64,000 nt of DNA from Vigna angularis (Eukaryota; Streptophyta; Magnoliopsida; Fabales; Fabaceae). Made by a program: the position numbers and the translations under genes. The stretch is taken from NCBI RefSeq assembly GCF_016808095.1, contig NC_068973.1, forward strand, positions 37,504,077-37,568,076, written 5' to 3'. Every line of letters starts with the position of its first letter. Position 1 is the first letter of the stretch. This document shows positions 39,339 to 50,600 of this stretch, piece after piece. A model generated the notes under the pieces. The model worked only from the letters and a program-made list of their open reading frames with translations. It ran no database searches and was not told the origin of the DNA.

Positions 39339-39433
39339 TATTTCAAGTATAATTTAAGGTGTTGTTTTGTTTTGTTTTAGAAGTAAGTGGGTTTATGTTT
39401 ACTATAATAACACCTTAAATTATACTTGAAATA
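39339..39433. repeat. Perfect 25-bp inverted repeat with 45-base loop
   Basis: Arms 39339-39363 and 39409-39433 are exact reverse complements (TATTTCAAGTATAATTTAAG at the outer end of the left arm). It could be a short MITE or a foldback RNA source, and lies ~800 bp upstream of the ERF gene. Confidence 0.85.
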
Positions 39434-40178
39434 TATTTATTTTAATAAAACGACAATTGACTCCTTCTATCTTTTCGACAACTTAGAATTACCACCATGT
39501 CCTTATCTTTTTAGAACCGACCAATATATAATTCACAATGCCAAATTAAGAATATCTATATGAGTAAATATTTTTATAGTGGTGATGAAATTTTTTTGAC
39601 GCTATATATTGTCATGCATTTTGAGTCACTTTCTTGATTAAAATCCCACATCATTCCATGCATGACCTAGAATTTTTAATTCACATGCTAATGAAGTTCT
39701 TCAAGTTCAGTATCATCACCAAAATAACTACTATCTTGTATATCCTATAAAGGAAGTACAAGATGGATTGTCGCCGCCATTGATATAGTGTTTGCAGAGA
39801 TAATGGATAGATAAAGTGCAGAGAAACAATATTGAGAAGTAGTGTGAAGTGTGTGGTCCACCAACAAGAGACATGAGCTCAAAACGAAAGAAGGTTGAGC
39901 CATGTTAATTTGTTTGTCAACGTCGTACTCCACAATATCCACCACATGCTTTTTCTTATTATTTTTTATTACTGGATTCGAGTTGTAGAATAAAGTAATT
40001 ATAAGGTGGTCCTACCGCGTTGTCTGATACCTTGATGTTCTGGGTGTGACCCATCATCTCCATGCCTCTCACACTCCTTTTACGCTCCTTCCTATCAACA
40101 CGTTTTCATGTTTAGACCTTCAAAATCAAATCAAAATCCAAATCTAACCCTCAACCCCACGCACTGCACAACCTAAGT

Positions 40179-40194
40179 ATATATATATATATAA
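40179..40194 (+). promoter_or_regulatory. TATA element of the ERF gene
   Basis: TATATATATATATATA lies 45-60 bases before the start codon, implying a very short 5' leader (~20-30 bases). It is the only TATA-like run close to the coding start. Pyrimidine-rich sequence (TTCCTCGTCCTCC) follows. Confidence 0.5.
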
Positions 40195-40238
40195 GACCAC
40201 TTCCTCGTCCTCCTTTGCCGCCGCCAATTCCACTTGAC

Positions 40239-41030
40239 ATGAACATGGACACGGACATGGAGAAGCAGGCGATGTCTGGTGGTGGAGATTGTAAGAGTGG
40301 CGAAAAGTTATACAAAGGGGTGAGGAAGAGAAAGTGGGGGAAATGGGTTTCTGAAATCAGACTCCCCAATAGCCGAGAACGCATATGGCTAGGGTCTTAT
40401 GATTCTCCTGAAAAAGCAGCACGAGCCTTCGATGCTGCCCTTTTCTGTCTACGTGGTCGCCGTGCCAATTTCAACTTCCCCAACACTCCTTGCAACATGG
40501 ACACCAATGTGCCTCTGCCTTTGCCTGCTCTCCAATCTCTTACCCCACACGAGATTCAAGAGGTTGCTGCTAAGTTTGCAAACGAGGACCCATTACTACT
40601 AAAACCTCTTGCACAAGAATCTCATGCTGATGCTGATGCTCATGCTGCTGCTGCTGCTGGGAATTCTTCATCATTTAGGGGGAATTTGTGTAAATCTGAC
40701 AGCACAGTAGAGAGTAGTTCTAGTACCCGCACGCCCACCGCCACTACTTCCTCATGTTCTACTACTATGCATGAATGTGATGGATTGGTGCAGGTGGACC
40801 ATGGGGACATGGATTGGACATTCTTGAAAGAGTTTGATTACTCCAACGAAGTTTTCCCTGTTGGATCCGACTATGATCTCTACTTTGAGCTACACAAGAT
40901 GCACTCAACTTCAGGTGAGTTATTGTATTCCACTCCACCCCCACCTCCTTTTGAGGGTTACCAAGAATTGACCGAAGCCGAAGAGGATCCTTTTTCTCAC
41001 CAATCATTCCTTTGGAATTGGAACTTTTGA
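40239..41030 (+). CDS. AP2/ERF transcription factor, DREB-type (ERF017/018-like), 263 aa
   Basis: Nuclear DNA-binding regulator; DREB-type AP2 domains bind DRE/CRT or GCC-like elements. The single AP2 domain is at ~25-81: [20 protein letters not shown], then [20 protein letters not shown], then an ANFNFP end. The Val before S-E-I-R and Leu (not Glu or Asp) before P-N fit the DREB side of the family and resemble Arabidopsis ERF016-018; assignment to one member is not possible by eye. After the domain come an [14 protein letters not shown] helix (~108-121), a His/Ala run, a Ser/Thr-rich spacer, an acidic segment ([11 protein letters not shown]) likely to activate transcription, and a C-terminus FLWNWNF. 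No intron, as usual for the group. The frame is open upstream to 40215, but the first ATG is 40239; a second (40245) is two codons later. Confidence 0.93.
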   Translation: MNMDTDMEKQAMSGGGDCKSGEKLYKGVRKRKWGKWVSEIRLPNSRERIWLGSYDSPEKAARAFDAALFCLRGRRANFNFPNTPCNMDTNVPLPLPALQSLTPHEIQEVAAKFANEDPLLLKPLAQESHADADAHAAAAAGNSSSFRGNLCKSDSTVESSSSTRTPTATTSSCSTTMHECDGLVQVDHGDMDWTFLKEFDYSNEVFPVGSDYDLYFELHKMHSTSGELLYSTPPPPPFEGYQELTEAEEDPFSHQSFLWNWNF

Positions 41031-44000
41031 TATCACTCTCCCTACTTTGCTGCCGGATAATCATAAATAAACATCCTTAGTCTTTGTATATATATATAAA
41101 AAGTTATGTATGTGATCTTTCTAAATAACAACAGCAGGGACAGGATAGGACACGACACATGCTTTGTCAGACCATATATCCCTTATCATAATTAAGTATA
41201 TATGCTTATCTATGTGGCTGGAGACTGGGTTTTTCTTGTGCAATCTGTTCAATAGATTGTCACAGGCTAACTAGCATCCACAGATGTTGTCTTGCATATT
41301 TCTTCTTGGCAATAAGTATTGTGCTTTATAGGATGTTTTTTTGTATACTGATATATACAAGTATATATTTATACCTAAGTATACACATGCCATTCATCTG
41401 TGATCTATTCTGTCTCTCATCTTCATATGATTTCTCTGTAAAATTAAATCTTAGTTGATTTGTAGTGCTTAATTTTGCGGTACACAAGTGTATAACGGCA
41501 AAGTAGTTGATTTTAGTTTGTGTTCTAAGTAATTATTTGAGGATATATAAAGGGTAGGCAGCTTAAAGAACATTGGGAATTCATATGTTCTTCATAGAAA
41601 TATTAACACCATGTATATGATTTACTTCACTTTGCGCTTGCTCTTTCTTCTCTGCTAGGGATTTCTCTACTATGTAATCTTGGGTCTGTCTTTTTTCTAT
41701 TAGGTAAATTTTCATTCCCAAATTTCATAAATGGCATTTCAGGTAACTGCTGAAAACGTATATATTCAAGTTTTTGAAAGATAAATGATATTTACTTCCC
41801 ACACATATTTCATCTTTAATTTGGTACATCTTGAATTATATTCTTATAAGGGTTTGTATATTTTTGTTGTTTTCTCTTAAAAAATATACATGTATAAAAT
41901 TAGGGTTTCCATATTAGAGGTCTGATAGAAAATGTTTGTAAGTTACATGGGAGTACAAATAGTTATTATTTTTCTTTAATAATTTGTTACAAATCATATT
42001 TTTTTTTACAAAATTTGTAAGTTACATATTGATTTGCTACAGATCAATATGCAAAGAAGACTAATAAGATTGATTGGTTATTGCTTGAGATGCAATCTTT
42101 GAATACTTTTGTGGAGAAAGAAAGGTTTATAAGGTTTATCATAAATCTACAATGATTGAATTCAACAGGGTAGCCCTAATCTTGAAAAGTTGTTAACTCT
42201 GTAATTAGAATTTTATTTTGATAAAATGAACAGAATATTTGCTTCTGTTTTCAGATACAAACTAATTAACTACAATGTTCTCACTGATTTTTTTAGTTAT
42301 TAATTGGCAGCCTTAATTGTGATGTGTTAGTAAATGAGGAATCTCAGTTCACAGTGAACTGTGTGATGAAAGAGTATGCTAGTTTTTACCATCAAGTTGA
42401 GTTGTCTTTGTAATGAATTAGTAAGATTGAGCCAGTTAAATTGGGTTCATTTTTTTATCAACAATTCCTGATTTATTAGTGATTTAATTATAAATATGAA
42501 AATAATGTATTCATTGAGAGGAGAAAAAAGAAGAAGGAAAGTTTATGGCATTAATAAGTTGAGAAGGATCCTATGGTATCCAATTGTGAATAATTTATTT
42601 ATGAAAATGTCTAGCATTGCAACTGTACTACATAACAAGATTAAATTCTCTGAATATTGTGTTTTATTTATGTAAAAAATAAATAAACACCATTATTTAT
42701 AACAAGAAATAAACAAACCGTAGATAAATATGAAATTTTACTAAAATAGTGTAATTCAAGTTCTAATTCATAAAGTGGACATATTTTTAAAAACAATTAC
42801 TTATATAAAAATACAACTTCAAAATAAATATAAGAAAACACATTATTTCAGATTGTAATATTTTTTAAAATGGTTTGTTTTTAAAATATTTTTTATGGTC
42901 ATTTGTGATTTATTTGTGTGGGATGGGTGTGTTTTTTTAGTTTTATTTATTTTAATTTTTTTAAGAAATTACTTGAATATAATGTTGTAATTTTTATTTA
43001 TATTTATTTCGTAAGAATTTTATATAAAATAGTTTAGTTAATTAATGAAATTACTTTGTTAATTGAATATAGTTGAAGAAAATTTAAATCAATAATGATA
43101 AATTTAAGTCTTTATTGTCATACAATAAATTCATGAAATTAAAATTTAAAGAACATCAACAAAAATTTGAATAATAACAATAAAAACATTTATTTACAAG
43201 AGCTAATGTCATAACATGACCTTCTTAGTTTTCTTTTATATATTCTGTATGTTTTATTTGTGATTAAATTTGTGACCTTCTAATGCGAACTAATGTTAAA
43301 TTTGTGATTAAACATTTTTGGTTATTTTTTAAATTATGAAGCAATCTTGTTAGTTTTCATAGTAAAGGACGGAGAAGAAGATTTATAATTTTTTTTCTCA
43401 TAACAAATTTTCAATTTTATTATTTTGAATATTCTAATGTAATTTTATTGTTTTAGAAAAAACAAGTAGTTAGTATAATCGTTTTAATAAATTAATGATA
43501 TATATCATTAACAATTATTGACAAAAAAAAATATACACAAATCACAAAATGTAAAAAGTCATTGTAATATTATTATCACAATATATATTAAATTAAAAAA
43601 GAAACAAAAGGACCTTAAAAGTAATATTAAATAAATGAAAAATTGGTTCTTATAAAAGTATTTGAATTCGTACAAAGCCGTACGAATGGTAGGAAAAGCC
43701 GGTGGTCAATGACAGAGTTGTGTGGTCTGGTTACAGACTCGTGTTAACTGCGCAGAGTCTTCTTTCCTTTTTCAATGGTTCTCACAATTTTCCTTTTCAT
43801 GAATAACCTCATAATATTTTAAAACTGAAAATAAATAATTAATGTTTTCTATTATAAGAATATTAAATTAATTTGAGATTTAGGTCAGTCAGATCTTATT
43901 TTATATGAATTTCATTATGCCACATTCTTTTATAAGATTAAAAAGTTTATTTTAATACAAAGGTCTTATTAATAGTTTTATTATTTTGTTATTATTCACA

Positions 44001-44290
44001 GTTTAAAGTATAATTTTTGTGAAATGTTTTTTTTAGAATATACATTGTATATGACATTTTTTATTCCCCACATAATCAAACAATTCATTTTAATTACTTA
44101 ATATAAATTATTCAATCAAATATATTATTTGAGAAGGAATGTATAACTAAAATATATGTTGGATTCCAAATCAAATTATACACGTTAGATTTCTTGCAAT
44201 CGCGAAAAAATTAATTTAAAAAAATACATGATCATTATATATGATAAAAAAAATACTTATTTTGATGCTAATGAAACATTATTTAAAGGG

Positions 44291-44342
<52 letters not shown>

Positions 44343-46240
44343 CATGAAGTAGTAATTAACATGTGTGTATTAATAATTAACAGACTCTTTTAACATTTAA
44401 ACTAATGTGTTTAAAATTTTGAGTGAAGTAGATTTCTTCTTTTGTTCTTCATGAGTTCTTCGAGGATTTAAGTTTGACTTCTTCCTTTTTCCATTAATTT
44501 TCATGACATTTCAACGGTCAAATATTGGGTGTTTTCCCTCTCTAGGTGATATGGAATGTTAAGAACACTAATTGATAGAATAAAAATTGCATAGTGGACT
44601 TTGAATAACTTCCCATACAAAAGTTGACACGAAATTGTTAATGTAACATGTTTCACAACGATCACAATTTTATGCCTTTTTGTTTTGTTACTGCAAAATA
44701 ATTATAAAACTTTTCACACTAGCCAAGAATGTCATCATAGAGTAGGAATGAATCATATAATAAATATATATGTACTATAAGTACAAAGTTTAGCATAATC
44801 TTTGATTATTATAAATAATTGGTTTTATAATAACTTTCAACTAATTCACCTTATTTTTATACAAGACTTTTATTCTTTATTTAATGTCTTGTACCTTTCT
44901 TTTTGACAAGTATACTAATTTATCTTAAGTGATTCATAAATAAATAGATAAAGATTTAAGTATATTGAATCATATAGATTTATTATAAGTATTTAATATT
45001 ATAAAAAAATATAAATTAAAAATTTGTAAAGAAAAATAATAAAAAAATATTTTAATAATGAAGGATTAATGGAGATGGAGATAGATAGTTAAAAAGAACA
45101 TTATTAACATAACATGTATTTCAAGTATATAAAATAGTATAAAAAATTGTGTACTTTACTTTAAGAGATTGTGATGTACAATGTGATGAAACACAAAGGA
45201 GTTTAAATGAATAGTTTTTATGTCATTGTCTTCTCAAATTACTTAAAGATGTTTTATATATTTGTTATAAAAAAAAGTGATAATAATAATACTTGTAATA
45301 TGATTTATTTAGTATTTGTTTAAGAGAACTTCACATAATCCAATTAAGAGTGAATTAATATAAAATTATTAAACCTTCTATTACACTTACATTTCTGGTT
45401 GGATGTTTTTTTTGAAAAGGTCTATACACAATATGTTCATTCGCTTTCAAACTAGGTAAAATGAGTTGAAAACTTGTTAATAAACATTATGATATTTTTA
45501 ACTGTATTGATAAAGTGTTGAGAATTTTGCCTAGTATAAATTTTAAGAGTCTTAACAAATCTAAATACCATATATTGAAGCAAACCATAATTTAAAAATA
45601 CACAAGTTAGATTTGCAAAACTAGAGATAAAGAGAAGTCATTATCCTTTAAGGCTTCCAAAGTTAAATCATTAAAAAAAGAAGGATTTTTTAAATGATGA
45701 AGACTCCGAGAACTAATAAAAAGAAACAACATTCCTTATCTTACAATAATTGTCCCGAAAATGAGAAGAATAAGAGACTCAAAAGAATAAAATGTTTACG
45801 AAGAACAAAACCCCTTGTAACAAAGTGGTAAAATGAAAGTGAAATAGAATCAAATACAAAACATTTATTTCATATTAAGCAAACTGTCTAACTACTCATC
45901 AAAGAAGTTTTATGATATGGTAGATTTCTCATGTTGACACTCTAATCAAACTCCATTTTCCTCTTTAAAGCTTTTCAAAACGATAAATAAAAGTTTTTAT
46001 CAAAATAGATTGAATATATTAAAGTTGAGTTTGTTGATCCTATATTCAAAGAAAATTTGTTAGATGTAAATGAAAAGTTGAATTATGAGCTTAATTGCTT
46101 GAAGGAGAAATTGAGTAACCTCACTTTATACTTTTTGAAAGAAAGTGAAAATGTCTTTCTTATTTTGAAAATTAAAACTTTATAGAACAAAAAATTTGTT
46201 AAAAATCACTATCTATAAAAGAAATATTAATGACAAAACT
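41031..46240. other. Gene-free AT-rich DNA
   Basis: Begins with the presumed 3' untranslated region of the ERF gene. No further gene seen. Holds an (AT)n tract (44293-44340) and a less AT-rich island at ~43670-43790 (repeated CGTACGAATGG/CGTACAAAGCCG) of unknown meaning. Confidence 0.45.
44293..44340. repeat. (AT)n microsatellite, ~48 bp
   Basis: Pure AT dinucleotide run. Confidence 0.95.
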
Positions 46241-46241
46241 A

Positions 46242-46906
46242 AGGGTGGTAAAATAGGTCGTGTCCATAAGTCCACCAAAACGGGGTGGGCTGTTGAAATT
46301 TTTAACCTACCAACCTTTTTTTCGGTTTATCTTGTTTAGCCCGTCAAATTGATCAACCCTTCTCTTTGCTCATTTAAACTTTTTTTTTATTAAAAATAAA
46401 AATAACTTTAAGATTTTTGTAAAGATTTAAATATAAAATATTATTGTAATTTAAATTATTAATACTTACAAATTAAATTTCAATTATTAATTACAATAGA
46501 GTATTTTAAGATGTAAATGTAATAATTATTTTAATTTATCTAATTAAAAATTTAGAGAATGTTTATATGATTAAATATGTTTTTAATATTTATTTATAAG
46601 TATATATATAAACAGATTTTAAAAAAATAGTTAAAAAAATACAAACTAACTCGTCCTATCACTAAATGAGTTATAATTTTTAATCCATTTTTTTAGTGAC
46701 AAATCAATTTGACTCAATCTATTTTTGAGTGATAAAGGACAGTTCCAAAGTTTTACCGTCCTAAACAAAACTTTATTATATAAATCGAGTTTTTCAAATA
46801 ACTGAGACCATAGATTAACCCAACCAATTTCATTATTTAGCAAACTTAAAATTAAGTTTGTTTTAACACACCATAGACTCGTTGGATAAACGGGCCAATT
46901 TACTTA
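46242..46906. mobile_element. hAT-like non-autonomous element remnant
   Basis: The left end reads AGGGTGGTAAAATAGGTCG with CCACCAAAACGGGGTGGGCTG soon after. The right end reverse-complements to AGTAAATTGGCCCGTTTATCC, a degenerate match to the left. Such AGGG-TGGTAAA and CGGGxC arms around an AT-rich core are typical of plant hAT-derived repeats. No transposase and no clear 8-bp target duplication; limits are approximate. Confidence 0.45.
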
Positions 46907-47605
46907 ATGTTAAAAAGTTATAATCTTCTTTTTAAATTGAAATCAAATTTTAAATTACTAAATAACCATAAAAAGATCATCATATTTATTCAAAATTATC
47001 ATTTAATGTTCAATATAATATTTATCTTAAGAATGTTAACAGGAATTAGCGGGACCAAAACAATAGAAAGAGGTTCTACGACGCAAAAGAACTTAAAATG
47101 CTAATGTAGCAACTGACGAAAACCAGTATTGTATACATAATGAAAGCACTAATACATTTGCTGTCTACTATTATATAACAATTTCACATGTTTCGACCCT
47201 GTTCAGGAAAATCAGTGGGCTGCTTAGCTTCTGAATTACAAGGGAAAAAGAAATAGGTTCTTTACACTTATTCTATGTGAATAGGAAATGGCAATCACTT
47301 CAGATTTAGATCACATTTGACATAAACCTCGAGACTACTGGATATAAGTATGATGAACAGTTCTACTGAGTATTGACACTTTGTCATCTTTTAATAGTTA
47401 ATCTTTTGGCAAAGCGAAAAAATCAAGTGTACCTCTAAAAATTGATCTAGCGTGCTGGTTTCCAAAAGTTTATTTATATAAAACTCAAGCACACTGAGGT
47501 CTTCCTTAAATGCAGGAAAGGCATGGCAAAATTCATTAAACCTTTACTTAACTTTCTCATACAGACCACATTGCAACAGAAGACTAAACCCTTTTGGTTA
47601 ACATA

Positions 47606-50600
47606 TCAAGATAACAATAGAGAAATCATTGCATCAGAAGATTCTGGTCCATCGTTATTCACACTTGGTATAATGTTGCTAGGAGATACAAGTTTTACAA
47701 ACTCTTTGAGTTCTGTAAAGCTGCTATGCTCACTGTAAGGTACTTCATACCTGATAAACAAGGAAGCTTCAATTAGTTAATAGTTGTAAAAATTTAAGAA
47801 ACGAGAGCCTGATCTACTAACTACCATTGTGCACAGCTACTAAATAGTGCAGAGAATATAACTCAAAAATGTACTTATGAGACCAGCGCTTTAGTAAAAC
47901 AAACTCTATTGTCCACAGGTAGAAAAAAAAAATCTTAAGTGTTTTATAAGGACGTAATCCATGTATATGATTCAAGATTCTGACCAGAAGTATTTAATAA
48001 AACAAGTAATGATGGAAATTAAAGTGTTACCTTATAATAGTACCCTGCTGCCATCTTCTTCCGGGAGACTTCTTTTTACCTTTGCCAAACGTCCAACCAG
48101 TGGGGGAGAAAGCAACTATAAGATTGTACCGGTCCTAATTAAAGAAAAGGCATCCGATGATTAGAAACGTGGAGCTAAACTGTTAAAAGACAAATGCAAT
48201 TCAGTATAAATATCCTCCTCTAAAGCTGTACAATCCAGCCACCAATATATTCAATCATGGAACAGCTCTTAAAAAAATATTATAGATAAAAAATGTGTGA
48301 AGAAAAATACTACTCCTTGTTCCGTCCTATTTATAATATTCTTTAAAAAAAAACTGTGGTCTCATTCTATAACATATTTTTATAGTTGAATGATTTATTA
48401 ATTATTTCTTCTTAAAATAATGTTATTCAATCGACATGTTTTTACCAAAAGAAATTCATAAATGAATGACAGTTACTCTCTAATGTGGTTTGAGAATGTT
48501 AGTACTTTCAGATACCAAAGTTTCGTTGACAAATGTAATTTTGAAAACATAATACACATTGCAATCAAATTTATTATTTGTAACTAATTTAATTAATTTT
48601 TATGTGTCAATTAATAGAAAGGGTCTTATGATTAGTGACGGAGGGAGTACACCTATATGCGTTCATCAAGATATGATCCTTTTACATTGAAAAAAATACC
48701 ACAAAGTTAAGCATATAGTGCCTCTGCCAGAAAAACTAGCAGTAGCACTCACCTTATATTGACTTGATATGTGCTTCAATCTTTTGAAGCTTGCGAGCGT
48801 CCACATAGGGGCAACATGAATGTTGCTTTCATGTTCATTTGAAGTGAACCACTGCATATCCTCCTCCTTAAATTCCAAACATTTTAAAAGACGCAACTTT
48901 GCCGCAGTCACGTGAACCTTTTTACTAAGCGCGCGAGCAACCTCCAAGAATATCCTTTCTTTTCCTAAAAGAACAAGTCAAAATAGGGACGGGAGGAGAA
49001 AATCGAAAATTGTATTATTTTTCCTCATCAATGTCTTACTAATGGGGCAATACTACCACAGACACAACTCTATGGAAACCTACCAATGGTATAGCTGCCG
49101 ATCAGGAAAAGAGTCTTGGGATTAAAAGTTTCTGCTTGAATGGCATCAATGACGAATTGTATTACAGCCTCTTGTTTCGGAAAGTCATACTGCAAATATT
49201 GAAAGGAATTATTAGAGTCAAAGGAAAAAGTATATTACGTTATGAACTCATTTTAACAAACTGAATCTAATTCAGTGACTTATAAACTATGTCCAAAGAT
49301 TTTTAAGAGAAATGGATGTACTCGTGTTTTTGGAGAAAAGACTTTGGAAAAGGAAAAAAAATCGTGCATTTTGTCACTTTTTCATTCAGTTTAGACTGGA
49401 TTCTACCCAGTCTTTTATCCTTACATTCAATTTGGTCATTTATTTTCAAAAGAATTAAATTTAATCGTTTATGTTTTATAGAATAAATCAGAATATCATT
49501 ATCAGTTTATAATTAATTTACTTACGAATGGTTTAAACATTAAAGATTTAGAACTGTAAAAATACACCCATTTTAAAAATATTTTCAGAAAGCAGTGAGG
49601 ATTTTCACCACCACTATAATTAAAAAAACTCTAGGGTTGCATACTCGATCGTCTGATAAGAATAAAGTATTACCAACCTATTTCTGTAGTAAATTGTTCA
49701 GACCGTCTCTGTCAATCACGCTTGTAAGTTAGTATTACTTTATTCAAATAACAAGCGATATCAGGCATACTATTACTCATTAACTCAAACAGATTAGTTT
49801 CTTTGGATAACTTTCTAAAGTTTTCACGTTGAACTTTTTTCCTTAAAGCAACTTTATCTAACTAAAAATGAACCAAACGGAACTTTACTTTGTATAGAAA
49901 ACTAACAACATTACTGGAAAAGATTAAAATCCAAGAAACATTCTCCTATATTTCAAAAGCTTCTTTAAGAAGCTAGCAAATATAAGTGATTATTTCTCCC
50001 AAACACCGAATCAAATTTGCATCAAATTGGCAGACTTTGGATCTTGATAAGATATTGCACATTGCCACTGCCAAGCCAACCATCAGTTGCCATGTCAGTA
50101 TCCAAGGCCCCTAATAAACTATATACAAGGATTCTAGAAAACTTCACTTTGTCTTAATCTCGAGTAGCTGGATTGTGATGTGATTCTCCATCATTAGTTT
50201 ATTCTATTATTGAATAAAAAATTAAATTTATGGAGGCCAGGTTCCCGAATAAAAGCTTACACATTCATGTAATTTTGCAGATGAGTCCATCATTCATATC
50301 GAACTAACCTGTGGATTGCAGTATGTTGTATCAAGAATTAGAGTATCGATAGGACACATCTTGAGTAAAGGATTGATTGTCATTTCGTCAGTAAACCGGA
50401 AATCACCCGTGTGCAGCACAGCCTAAAAGGAAAACATCTAGTCATTAATCAATTACAACATAACAATGCGAAATATAAAAAAGCTCATAAGTCAATCCAA
50501 GCCACACCTTACCATTCGGAGGTTGAAAGAGTACGAGTATGGAACCTGGACAGTGGTTGGCATCAAAGCAAGTCACATCAACACCAGCTATTTCAATCTT

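Noticed and set aside
39745..39902. Short minus-strand frame (MAQPSFVLSSCLLLVDH..) with a hydrophobic start upstream of the ERF gene
   Set aside because: It looks slightly signal-peptide-like but has no homology I recognise, no promoter context and only ~50 codons.
43670..43790. Less AT-rich island with repeated CGTACGAA/CGTACAAAG
   Set aside because: No open frame, RNA fold or transposon end could be assigned.
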